Position numbers and translations under genes: made by a program
Notes under the pieces: generated by a model
Database searches by the model: none
What the model saw: only the letters and a program-made list of their open reading frames with translations
Told to the model about the DNA's origin: nothing
Assembly (NCBI RefSeq): GCF_000259075.1
Contig: NZ_AJKI01000012.1
Location: forward strand, 51,943-115,942
Source of the DNA: Marinilabilia salmonicolor JCM 21150
Lineage (GTDB): Bacteria; Bacteroidota; Bacteroidia; Bacteroidales; Marinilabiliaceae
Reading direction: 5' to 3'
Length of the DNA stretch: 64,000 nucleotides
Shown here: one piece after another, positions 44,308-52,443 of the stretch
How the letters are laid out: each line of letters opens with the position of its first letter
How positions within the stretch are numbered: the stretch's first letter is position 1

Positions 44308-45219
44308 GAGGCTGAGTGGCCTCCGGAGCCATTCCAGTCCGGGAATGTTGTCATGCTAAGCCTGCGAAGAACCTCTCAGAATTTAGTCAGTAGTGCGTAG
44401 CCAGTAGCCAGTAGTATCAAGCACCTGTGTCCATCTGCGGCCCCCTGTAACGTTTCCGGTTTTGAATGGTAACACCACTGCGCAAAAGAATCCCATGAGA
44501 TTAGCACCTGTCTTTAGGCAGGTGATACATTATATCCCGGATATTCCATGCCAGCCGGCTTCAAGCCGGCTTCTGACCAACAACCAACACCTTGAATGTT
44601 TTTTGAAAAGCCGGCTCATCCACCATGTATGGTACATCAATAATCCCCCGGCTAAACCCGGGGGCTAATCTCATTATAAAAATTCATATTAAGAGCATTT
44701 GTCATTCTGAGCCTGCGAAGAATCTCAGGATTTAGTCAGTAGCCAGTAGTAGGAGCCAAACTAGTAACTCAACCACTCCGTGATGCTCTGTGTGAAAAAG
44801 GCAGAAGAGAGAAGGCAGAAGGCAGAAGAAAAAAGAGGTTGAGGCTAAGAGCGTGACTTGTCATTCTGAGCTTGCGAAGAATCTCTAAACAACACAACAA
44901 ATGGAATAATATATAAGTTAAACCTATTTTTTTTAAGAAACAGATTCTTCGTCGTACCTCCTCAGAATGACATTCTACTTGGTGTCACCCCGGTCCCTGA
45001 AAGGGGCAAATTTGAGTAACCCCGGATGTAGTCCGGGGTAAAGAAACCCACCACACAAGGTCCCTGAAAGGGGCCAACAGGAACCAAATTCTCATCCATC
45101 CATAAACATACGTTACCTTCGGGATCGGGTTCCCTATTATTATAAATAAACATACAAGCCACTCAGGCTCCGATAATTGATCATTAAAAAGATGTCACCT
45201 CTGCCGGGTTCTTCTGTCT
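44308..45219 (+). repeat. Mixed interspersed repeats
   Basis: No gene. Family-C words (TGCGAAGAATCTC type) at about 44352, 44699, 44859 and, reversed, 44941. CAGTAG words at 44385 and 44735. Family E at about 44495-44685 (TTAGCACCTGTCTTTAGGCA, AGCCGGCTTCAAGCCGGCTT, CCCGGCTAAACCCGGGGG). GAAGGCAGAAG words at 44800-44835. Family F at about 44988-45182 (TCCCTGAAAGGGGC twice), a second copy of the sequence at 40430-40605. Confidence 0.75.
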
Positions 45220-45718
45220 TTAGACCTGCTGATTATTTCCCAGGAAAAAGCAAAAGCAACTCCCATTACCCGGCTCCGATTCCAGCCAAATATGACCTCC
45301 GGCAGCCTGAACAGTTTTAGCCACAAGGGTCAGTCCGATGCCAAGGCCCGGTTCACGGCGCCTTCTGTTTCTACCTTCTCAAAGGCATCAAAAACAATTT
45401 TCTGGTTTTTCGATGAGATTCCGGCCCCTGTGTCTCTGACAAAAAAACCGGCCTTTCAGAAGAATCCAAGTAACAGCCAAACTCTACAACACCTGCTTCG
45501 GTATATTTGAGCCCATTACTGATAAGGTGTAACATGATCTCCTGCAAATAGGCCAGGTTGGTCTTTAAAACAAAATTCTCCGGAAGGCGCACAGAGGCCC
45601 TGATTTCGACCTTCTCTCTGTGATAAGTTTCTTTTAAATTAAAGGCTTTCTCTTTGAACTTACTAAAAAATATCCACGGACTCACATCTTCGTCCGGACT
45701 AATGCTTGAACGCCACAT
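45220..45718 (-). pseudogene. Histidine kinase ATPase-domain remnant, frameshifted
   Basis: On the minus strand, reading begins inside a histidine kinase: LPENFVLKTNLAYLQEIMLH then LISNGLKYTEAGVVEFGCYL matches the N-box of HATPase_c. A frame change follows, after which FFVRDTGAGISSKNQKIVFD and AFEKVETEG (G1 box) can be read, then a second frame change gives [20 protein letters not shown] and [19 protein letters not shown] (G2 box) to a TAA at 45220. Everything before the ATPase domain is missing. Two frameshifts and truncation make this a pseudogene. Confidence 0.8.
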
Positions 45719-45721
45719 AAT

Positions 45722-46366
45722 TTAAAAAAGTAAAGAATCCGCATTTTCGAAAGTAGTAATAACATGGTCGGCAAGCTCACAATTCTGCTCCCCGGCATCA
45801 GGAAGGAATGCGACAACACGCATGCCAGCGCTTTTGGCTGCCTGCATTCCGTACAATGAATCTTCAACGACCACACACCCGGATGGAGGCGTCTTCAGCC
45901 TTCGGGCAGCCTGCAGATATATGGCGGGATGGGGCTTCCCTTTTTCCTCATGTTCGGCTGAACAGACAACATCGAACATATCCTCCAGTCCTGTTTTTTG
46001 AAGCACCGAGGGAATCACCCTCGCAGGCGAATTGGTAGCCAGTCCGATCTTGAAATTCCGGGATTTCAGCTGTTCAATGAAAGGGAGAACGCCATCAATG
46101 GTGCAGTCCGTGCATCTGATTAGCTCAATAACCCTGGAGACCACTTTCTGTTCTGCAACTTCAGGAGGTTCGTGTTTCCAGGGAAACCTGGAATACCAGA
46201 ATGCAGTCACATCTGCCGTGGTCATAGCTCTGGTACGCTCCAGACCTTCGGCAGTCAACTCCACCCCCAACGATGAAAAAACTTCAGTTTCGGCCTGTGC
46301 CCAAAGCTCCTCTGTGTCAATCAAAACACCATCCATATCAAAAATAACTGCCTGGTGAACCATCAT
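45722..46366 (-). CDS. HAD-superfamily sugar-phosphatase / beta-phosphoglucomutase-like
   Basis: A 214-aa HAD subfamily IA hydrolase similar to HxpB/YniC-type 2-deoxyglucose-6-phosphatases. Motif I is IFDMDGVLIDTE (nucleophile and acid aspartates), motif II LATNSPARV, motif III EEKGKPHPAIYLQAAR, motif IV VVVEDSLYGMQAAKSAG. The cap domain lies between residues 17 and 80. Probably hydrolyses sugar phosphates in the cytoplasm. Stop is 4 bp before the kinase remnant. Confidence 0.88.
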   Translation of the reverse strand: MMVHQAVIFDMDGVLIDTEELWAQAETEVFSSLGVELTAEGLERTRAMTTADVTAFWYSRFPWKHEPPEVAEQKVVSRVIELIRCTDCTIDGVLPFIEQLKSRNFKIGLATNSPARVIPSVLQKTGLEDMFDVVCSAEHEEKGKPHPAIYLQAARRLKTPPSGCVVVEDSLYGMQAAKSAGMRVVAFLPDAGEQNCELADHVITTFENADSLLF

Positions 46367-46378
46367 ATGCTATTGATA

Positions 46379-46846
46379 TTAAACTATTGGTATTCCTGCT
46401 AACACCTTCTTTATCCATTTACCACGGTCATCGACTGATAAACCGAAAGTCACGCCATAAAGATGATCCAATTCATCACGGGTAAAGACATATTCCTTGC
46501 CGACAGGGAAAGAAAATTTTATTTCATCCACATTTTTCACCAGCGAAAAAAGAACAGCTGACCTCCCCATATAAATCTCTTTCAACGTACTCTGCTTTAT
46601 CGAATCCTTCTGCGCCATGCAAAATACATGAATAATGTATGGCCTGCTGTCGGTTGACAAAGCAAGCTTCTCCCGCTCCACATCCAACAAAGTCAATATA
46701 TTTCCTACAGCACTGGCATCCCCCACAAAAGATTGATTATAGCCCATTAACCTATCAACTGTACCCCTGTTCTGCTTTTTTGGAAAGCTACATGCTATCC
46801 CCAAACTGAGAACCGTACACATCAGTAACAAAACTTGTTTTCTCAT
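46379..46846 (-). CDS. DUF4825-like lipoprotein
   Basis: A 155-aa protein from ATG 46846 (MRKQVLLLMCTVLSLGIACS), chosen because it begins a lipoprotein signal with lipobox LGIAC; the frame is open 30 bases further. The body (YNQSFVGDASAVGNILTLLD, then SAVLFSLVKNVDEIKFSFPV and YVFTRDELDHLYG) resembles DUF4825 as I remember it. Predicted membrane-anchored; function unknown. It is between the HAD and SIMPL genes on the same strand. Confidence 0.72.
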   Translation of the reverse strand: MRKQVLLLMCTVLSLGIACSFPKKQNRGTVDRLMGYNQSFVGDASAVGNILTLLDVEREKLALSTDSRPYIIHVFCMAQKDSIKQSTLKEIYMGRSAVLFSLVKNVDEIKFSFPVGKEYVFTRDELDHLYGVTFGLSVDDRGKWIKKVLAGIPIV

Positions 46847-46887
46847 ATCGGTCAAACAAAAATAACAGAACATCATAAAGATTCAAT

Positions 46888-47595
46888 TCACTGCAATTCA
46901 AAACGCACCAAAATTGAATACTCCAGTTTTATTTTCTCAAATTCTATTTGCGGAGCTGCGCTTTCATTGCCCCCCCGGGCTTTGACAACCATATTGGCCA
47001 TCATGCTTTCACCACTCTTATACGCCCCGTAAATATGCGAATTTAATTCCTGAATATAAAGTGCCTGCCCTGCTGACTGACCAATGGCCTGGGTCAGTGA
47101 AGCGGCTTTCTCTTTTGCAGCTTTTATGGCATTTATCTTTACTTCTGTTTTAAACTTTTCCAGTTGGGAATGATCCACACGCTCTATGGATATATTAGAA
47201 ATTCCCAACGAATGCAGTGTCTGAAATACCCGTCCCACGGTTTTTGCAGCTGTCACCACCAACTGGTATTCTTTTTGTGCATTGATATCGGCACCAAGAA
47301 TCCAGTACTGTCTGAAATTGCTCACCATATCCTTTACAGAGAGTGCTCTGGAAACATCAATTCCGGTGGCTTCAAGTTTACTTATCATTTTCTGCTCCAC
47401 CTCATCAACGGTCTGGTTGCCTTTCAGCTCTTTTTCGTTTAGCAGAATCTTCAGATAAATCTCGTCGGGAACGATTTCCATCTCAGCTTTACCAGTGACT
47501 TCAATGTAGTTTTGATCGATAAAATTTTTGTTTCCCGGTTGACTGAATGCCGTCAGAGAAATAGTTGCCAGCATTAAAATAAATAAGTTCTTCAT
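46888..47595 (-). CDS. SIMPL domain (DUF541) secreted protein
   Basis: A 235-aa protein with signal peptide MKNLFILMLATISLTAFSQP. The SIMPL domain is seen in YIEVTGKAEMEIVPDEIYLK, KYQLVVTAAK-like (QKEYQLVVTAAKTVGRVFQT) and INAIKAAKEKAASLTQAIGQ. Periplasmic or outer-membrane-associated; the function of the family is poorly known, with some members linked to stress. Three minus-strand genes (HAD, lipoprotein, SIMPL) may be one unit. Confidence 0.88.
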   Translation of the reverse strand: MKNLFILMLATISLTAFSQPGNKNFIDQNYIEVTGKAEMEIVPDEIYLKILLNEKELKGNQTVDEVEQKMISKLEATGIDVSRALSVKDMVSNFRQYWILGADINAQKEYQLVVTAAKTVGRVFQTLHSLGISNISIERVDHSQLEKFKTEVKINAIKAAKEKAASLTQAIGQSAGQALYIQELNSHIYGAYKSGESMMANMVVKARGGNESAAPQIEFEKIKLEYSILVRFELQ

Positions 47596-48464
47596 TTGCT
47601 TCTATTTTATTAATTAAACTCCGCTACTGCAAGAGTAATTGCAGCTCCTGCACTTGCAAAAAACAGGACCATTGCGTCTCATTACAGTTAAATGAAATGG
47701 TCATCCGTCAGATGACAATAATACTGATAGGTTGCGTGAAGAGAGGGAATTTAAATGCCCCGGCTAAATCCGGGACCTATACGGATTAATCCATGCAACC
47801 ACCGTACCACTCGTTTCCGCACCAGAGGTTCAACAGCCCTCCTCTCCTGACGAGAAAACAATGAAAGGCCCCTCCCCATCCCTCCCCCAAGGAGAGGGAG
47901 TAAGCCGCTTCTATCACACATATTCATTCTACCATACTGTTGCCCCGCCGGGGCTGGTCCATGGCTTCGGAAAACTTTTGATATTTCTTGTCAGAATCTC
48001 TTATTATTAAAAAGGAGGCCCCATCCCATGAGATTAGCACCTGTCTTTAGGCAGGTGATCCCTTACACCCCGGACATCCTATATCAGCCGGATTCAAGCC
48101 GGCTTCTAACAACAATAAAAACCTGGTATATTTTGGGAAAAGCCGGCTCGAAGCCGGCTCATCCACCATGTATGGCATATCAATACCCCCCCCGGCTAAA
48201 CCCGGGGGCTAGACTCATTATAAAAATCCATGCATCGGAAAACCACATGGGCTTTTAAACAGTCATATCCCCACAAATAGAAATATCCGAATTTATCTTT
48301 CCATAAGCCTCATGCACTGTGCTCCATGGCCGTTTCTCATCTGCGGTCATCTGCGCCATCTACGGATTTCCAAGTCTCAAAGTCCCCCTTGGGGGGATTT
48401 AGGGGGCTCCATCCCCCCTTCTCCCCAAAATTCATTATCTTCGCATAGTAAACCAACAAATATT
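47596..48464 (+). repeat. Composite repeats D, E and G before cysQ
   Basis: No gene. Family D (part) at about 47806-48015 with CTCCTGACGAG, GGAGAGGGAGTAAGCC and GCCCCGCCGGGGCTGGTCC. Family E, long form, at about 48020-48330 (TTAGCACCTGTCTTTAGGCA, GCCGGCTCGAAGCCGGCTCA, GGCTAAACCCGGGGGCTA), followed by CATCTGCG words and the GGGGGGATTTAGGGGGC end at about 48390. About 390 bp of this are repeated with some 90% identity at 51925-52315. TATCTTCG at 48436 may be the cysQ -7 box. Confidence 0.78.
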
Positions 48465-49256
48465 ATGCTACAACTCACAAAAACCGCTATAGAAGCCGCA
48501 TTGGCAGGTGCTGCCGAAATCATGGACGTGTATGACAACCACGATTTCCAGGTGCAGACCAAAGAGGATAATTCCCCACTGACCATCGCAGATGTGCGGG
48601 CACACAACATCATCAAAAAACATCTGGAAGAGACAGGCATTCCCATTCTCAGTGAAGAAGGTGCTCAAATTCCTTATGAAGAACGCAAAGGATGGTCGCG
48701 TTTCTGGCTGGTCGATCCCCTCGACGGCACCAAAGAGTTCATCAAGCGCAATGGAGAGTTTACCGTCAACGTTGCACTGATTGAGAACGGGACCCCGGTA
48801 CTCGGAGTGGTTTACGCCCCTGTTTTGCAGCAAATATATTTTGGTGATCTGGAAAATGGTGCTTTTCTGGCTCAACACATCTCTCCGGCAGAAACACCGG
48901 AAACCATCTCTCCCCGAACTGAGAAACTTCCTATTGCTCAGCAACGGGAAACCCTGAATGTAGTAGCCAGCAAGTCGCACCTCAATGAAGAGACCAAAAA
49001 TTACATTGCACAACTGGAACAATCATCCGATCGCCCCGTAAAAACTGTCAGCATTGGCAGTTCCCTAAAACTATGCCTGGTAGCCCTGGGCGAAGCTGAT
49101 GTGTATCCCCGCTTTGGCCCTACCATGGAATGGGACACCGGAGCCGGACATGCGGTGGTGAAAGCTGCGGGGAAAAAAGTGATGCAGGTAGATGCAGATG
49201 AAGAACTGATCTATAATAAGGAAAACCTGCTCAATCCGTTTTTTGTGGTGAAATGA
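48465..49256 (+). CDS. cysQ: 3'(2'),5'-bisphosphate nucleotidase CysQ
   Basis: Removes the 3'-phosphate from PAP/PAPS and also matches inositol monophosphatase-type enzymes. 263 aa from ATG 48465; the frame is open 153 bases further through repeat sequence, which is not coding. Motifs: DNSPLTIADVRAH, ILSEEGAQIPYEER, FWLVDPLDGTKEFIKRNGEF (metal-binding DPxDGT), and GPTMEWDTGAGHAVVKAAG near the C-terminus. cysC, also of sulfate activation, lies 790 bp downstream. Confidence 0.93.
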   Translation: MLQLTKTAIEAALAGAAEIMDVYDNHDFQVQTKEDNSPLTIADVRAHNIIKKHLEETGIPILSEEGAQIPYEERKGWSRFWLVDPLDGTKEFIKRNGEFTVNVALIENGTPVLGVVYAPVLQQIYFGDLENGAFLAQHISPAETPETISPRTEKLPIAQQRETLNVVASKSHLNEETKNYIAQLEQSSDRPVKTVSIGSSLKLCLVALGEADVYPRFGPTMEWDTGAGHAVVKAAGKKVMQVDADEELIYNKENLLNPFFVVK

Positions 49257-50042
49257 GGGGAAAGGCCCCATAAATACTCCCAGAGGAACTAAAGGATTAG
49301 GTTGAGGCTGAGGTTAAGTATCAAGCAAAGTGGTTACCCTAAAAAGTTTGGGGAATAATGCATATATTACCTAAGTTGAGCGGTACGAGGGTAACGAAGT
49401 AGCGCATTACTTAGCGTTAACCCCGACTTAGAAAATGTTGGTTTTTCACCATCTTTTTGGTGAAAACCTTACATTTTCTTAATCGATTGAGTGAGAACCG
49501 CTCAATTTGGGTATGACAGATGTGGCTATTCCCAAGAGGGGGTAAACTTGAATCGAAGATCGACGATAGTCAATACCCCCGGGGCGATAACCCGGGGAAA
49601 AGCTGAACAAATGAGACCGGGTCACCGAATGGGGACCCACTATCAACTTGCTGATTTTTTTGGCTTTTACAAAAATCTATCATTGATAGCTTGCGAAGAA
49701 TCCTCTGTCCGGGTGAATTTGTAATCCACACGGTTATAAGTTGCGTATTTGCCGCTCGGCTCTGCCGCTTTGATAACAAAGAATCCGCTTTATTTGGATT
49801 ACAAATCCAAGGAAGGTAAACGGAGTGGATTACAAATCCACTCCGACGAAGTGAGACTAAGGCTAAGTGTCATTCTGAGCCTGCGAAGAATCTCTAATAA
49901 ATCAGTCAGAAGTGTTAACCAGTAGCGACGCACCCTCCAGAAACCAACCCCTAAGAGCTAACAACTACGAGCTAACAGCTAGTATCATTCTGAGCCTGCG
50001 AAGAATCCTTGTAAAATTTAAAACAACTAAGCACTAAAACCA
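49257..50042 (+). repeat. Repeats between cysQ and cysC, with a nested hairpin
   Basis: No gene. At 49376-49505 lies a nested inverted repeat: outer arms TTGAGCGGT and ACCGCTCAA, inner arms GAAAATGT (49431-49438) with ACATTTTC (49471-49478), and GGTTTTTCACCA (49440-49451) with TGGTGAAAACC (ending 49468). ACCCCCGGGG-type words lie near 49580. GGATTACAAATCC palindromes at about 49796 and 49832. Family-C words at about 49868 and 49983, with CAGTAG and GAGCTAAC words between. Confidence 0.65.
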
Positions 50043-50687
50043 ATGACCACCAACATCCATACCACCTTCGACAAAATCTACGACCGCAGCAAGAAAGAAG
50101 AATTTCTCAATCAGCGATCCAAAGTCATATGGTTCACCGGCTTGTCAGGCTCGGGAAAGACCACCCTTTCCAGCGGTCTGGAGAAGAAGTTCTTTGCCAA
50201 CGGCTATTTCTGCCAGGTACTCGATGGTGACAATATCCGTTCGGGCATCAACAACAACCTCTCCTTTACTGAGGCCGACCGCAAAGAGAACATCCGTCGC
50301 ATTGCCGAAGTGTGCAAGTTATACCTCAACAGCGGTGTCATCACCCTGTGTGCTTTTATCAGTCCCACCAACGACATTCGCGATATGGCCCGCAGCATCA
50401 TCGGAGAGGAAGATTTCATCGAAATACATGTCAGCACCCCCCTGGATATTTGCGAGGAACGAGACGTAAAAGGCCTCTACGCCAAAGCCAGAAACGGCAA
50501 GATTCCTAATTTCACAGGAATCAGCTCCCCCTTTGAAGTCCCGGAAGATCCCTTCATGCGCATCGATACCTCCTCGCAACCGGCAGATGAATCAGTGGAG
50601 CAGTTATTTGAAAGCATATTGTCGGAAGTGAAGGGGCCCCTCCCCAACCCTCCCCCAAGGAGAGGGAGTAAGCCACTTTCTTCATAA
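50043..50687 (+). CDS. cysC: Adenylylsulfate (APS) kinase, repeat-encoded C-terminus
   Basis: Phosphorylates APS to PAPS. 214 aa. Walker A is WFTGLSGSGKTTLSSGLEKK, followed by LDGDNIRSGINNNLSFTEAD, RIAEVCKLYLNSGVITLCAF ISPTNDIR in sequence, and DVKGLYAKARNGKIPNFTGI with SPFEVPEDP. The natural end should be near ESILSEV. The remaining 18 or so residues (KGPLPNPPPRRGSKPLSS) and the stop are written by family-D repeat sequence starting at about 50633. The core is intact, so activity is likely. Near cysQ, consistent with sulfate activation. Confidence 0.93.
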   Translation: MTTNIHTTFDKIYDRSKKEEFLNQRSKVIWFTGLSGSGKTTLSSGLEKKFFANGYFCQVLDGDNIRSGINNNLSFTEADRKENIRRIAEVCKLYLNSGVITLCAFISPTNDIRDMARSIIGEEDFIEIHVSTPLDICEERDVKGLYAKARNGKIPNFTGISSPFEVPEDPFMRIDTSSQPADESVEQLFESILSEVKGPLPNPPPRRGSKPLSS

Positions 50688-50880
50688 ACATTCTTTCTAC
50701 CATACTGCCGCCCCGCCGGGGCTGGTCCATGGCTTCAGATATTTTCGAACATTACTTTTCAATACCTCTTATTCCCATAAGAAACAGACTGACAGCCTCA
50801 TGGTGTCTCAAAGTCCCCCTTGGGGGGATTTAAGGGGCCACTCCTCCTGGGGGGATTTAGGGGCCCACTCATGTTCCGGT
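50633..50880 (+). repeat. Family-D element entering the cysC 3' end
   Basis: Starts inside cysC as GGCCCCTCCCCAACCCTCCC, then CAAGGAGAGGGAGTAAGCC, CCGCCCCGCCGGGGCTGGTC, CATGGCTTCAGATATTTTCG and, at 50812, AAGTCCCCCTTGGGGGGATT. It matches 39462-39665 and 51712-51912 closely. Confidence 0.82.
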
Positions 50881-50939
50881 TTTCTGTCACCCCATCCACT
50901 TAGTTACAGGCAACAAAGGCCTCCAAAAATGATCTTCCT

Positions 50940-50971
50940 ATTGATAAAATCATTGCATTTTTGTATTTTTG
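50940..50971 (+). promoter_or_regulatory. Bacteroidota-type promoter of the PIN toxin-antitoxin pair
   Basis: ATTG at 50940-50943, a 20-bp spacer, and TATTTTTG at 50964-50971, close to TTTG-N19-21-TAnnTTTG. A start near 50978 would leave a 16-base leader before the antitoxin ATG at 50994. Confidence 0.55.
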
Positions 50972-50993
50972 AATTAAACACAATAAGACAATT

Positions 50994-51227
50994 ATGCAAA
51001 CTATTAATATACAGCTCAACAGAAGTCAATTTCTTAAATCCATTCGTAAAATGGATGAAAAAGATAAATTGGCGATATATGAAGAATTGAAACACTCCTT
51101 GTTTCCAAAGCGATTTGAAAAGCTTCTTAAATCGACACAATCCGATGAAATTTCTTTTGATGAAATAACAAAGGAAGTAGAAGACGTCAGGCAACAAAGA
51201 TATGAAGAAGGCAAACAAGGCAAGTAG
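50994..51227 (+). CDS. Antitoxin of a PIN-type toxin-antitoxin pair
   Basis: A 77-aa acidic/basic helical protein, MQTINIQLNRSQFLKSIRKM with FDEITKEVEDVRQQRYEEGK at the C-terminus, where an antitoxin arm would wrap the toxin. It overlaps the PIN gene by 26 bp. The DEITKEVExVR(xx)RY ending is common in antitoxins next to COG1569-type PIN toxins. It has its own promoter-like sequence. Confidence 0.82.
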   Translation: MQTINIQLNRSQFLKSIRKMDEKDKLAIYEELKHSLFPKRFEKLLKSTQSDEISFDEITKEVEDVRQQRYEEGKQGK

Positions 51228-51633
51228 AGTAATTATTGACACCAATGTATGGATTTCATTCTTGATTGGGAAGCACTTAAAAGGCTTACATAAGATCATC
51301 TCTTCCGGCACAATACAAATAATTACCTGTAAAGAACAGATTTCTGAACTATCAGAAGTTTTCAAAAAGCCCAAAATCCGCAAGATATTTACGCAGTACC
51401 AAATAAATGAGTTTTTTGAATTACTGGATGATTGTGCTAAAGTTATTGATGTAAAATCAAATGTGGATATTTGTAGAGACCCAAAAGACAACTACCTTCT
51501 TTCTCTTGCCATAGATGCAAATGCACACTATCTGATTACCGGAGATAACGATCTTCTTATTCTCCAATCTATACATTCTGCAAATATAATCTCCTACAAA
51601 GAATTTGAACGTTTACCCTTCAAAGCCCATTAA
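51202..51633 (+). CDS. PIN-family toxin (COG1569 type)
   Basis: A 143-aa PIN-domain ribonuclease toxin. Motifs: VIIDTNVWISFLIGKHLKGL (first Asp), IITCKEQISELSEVFKKPKI (Glu), DICRDPKDNYLLSLAIDANA (Asp pair) and YLITGDNDLLIL (last Asp). All four acidic positions are present, so it is probably active. Paired with the antitoxin encoded upstream. Its 3' end is followed a few bases later by family-D repeats. Confidence 0.9.
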   Translation: MKKANKASRVIIDTNVWISFLIGKHLKGLHKIISSGTIQIITCKEQISELSEVFKKPKIRKIFTQYQINEFFELLDDCAKVIDVKSNVDICRDPKDNYLLSLAIDANAHYLITGDNDLLILQSIHSANIISYKEFERLPFKAH

Positions 51634-51635
51634 TC

Positions 51636-52320
51636 CACCTGCGGATTCCCCCTACCCCTCGTTTCCGCACGAGGGGTTCACCATCCCTCGTCTCCTGACG
51701 AGAAAAAAAGGCCCTTCCCCGGCCCTCCCCCAAGGAGAGGGAGTAAGCCACTTTTATCATAAACATTCTTTCTACCATACTGTCGCCCCGCCGGGGCTGG
51801 TCCATGGCTTCAGATATTTTCGAACATTACTTTTCAATACCTCTTATTCCCTATAAAAAACAGATTACCTGTCTCATAGTATCTCAAAGTCCCCACTGGG
51901 GGGATTTAGGGGCCATATTTAGGAGGCCCCATCCCATAAGATTAGCACCTGTCTTTAGGCAGGTGATCCCTTACACCCCGGACATTCCATATCAGCCGGC
52001 TTCTAACAACAATAAAAACCTGGCATATTTTGGGAAAAGCCGGCTCGAAGCCGGCTAATCCAATGTATATGGGATATCATTAATCCCCCGGCTAAACCCG
52101 GGGGCTAAACTCATTATAAAAATCCATGTATAGGAAAACCATATGGGCTTTTAAACAGCCATATCCCCACAAATAGAAATATCCGAATTTATCTTTCCAT
52201 AAGCCCCATGCACTGTGCTCCATGCCCGTTTCTCATCTGCGTCCATCTGCGCCATCTGCGGATTTCCCTGTCTAATGGTATCTCAAGTCCCCCTTGGGGG
52301 GATTTAGGGGGCCCCCGTAA
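51636..52320 (+). repeat. Family D followed by the long form of family E
   Basis: No gene. Family D at about 51645-51915 (CCCCTCGTTTCCGCACGAGG, CTCGTCTCCTGACGAG, GCCCCGCCGGGGCTGGTCC, GGGGGGATTTAGGGGCC end). Family E long form at about 51925-52315 with TTAGCACCTGTCTTTAGGCA, AGCCGGCTCGAAGCCGGCTA, GGCTAAACCCGGGGGCTAAA, CATCTGCGTCCATCTGCGCC and the GGGGGATTTAGGGGGCCC end. This is the second near-identical copy of 48020-48410. Confidence 0.82.
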
Positions 52321-52443
52321 CCTTTTATCAATATTTTTCGTACATTCGTCAAAGTTTTTAATTGTTTCGTCACAGAATAACACCCAGGTAACCAGGTAAC
52401 AACCATCGGCTCCCAACCGTGTTGTTCCACAAAGCAGTACAAT

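Noticed and set aside
48312..48464. N-terminal extension of CysQ by 51 codons
   Set aside because: It is repeat sequence, and the CysQ family starts at MLQLTKTAIEAA.
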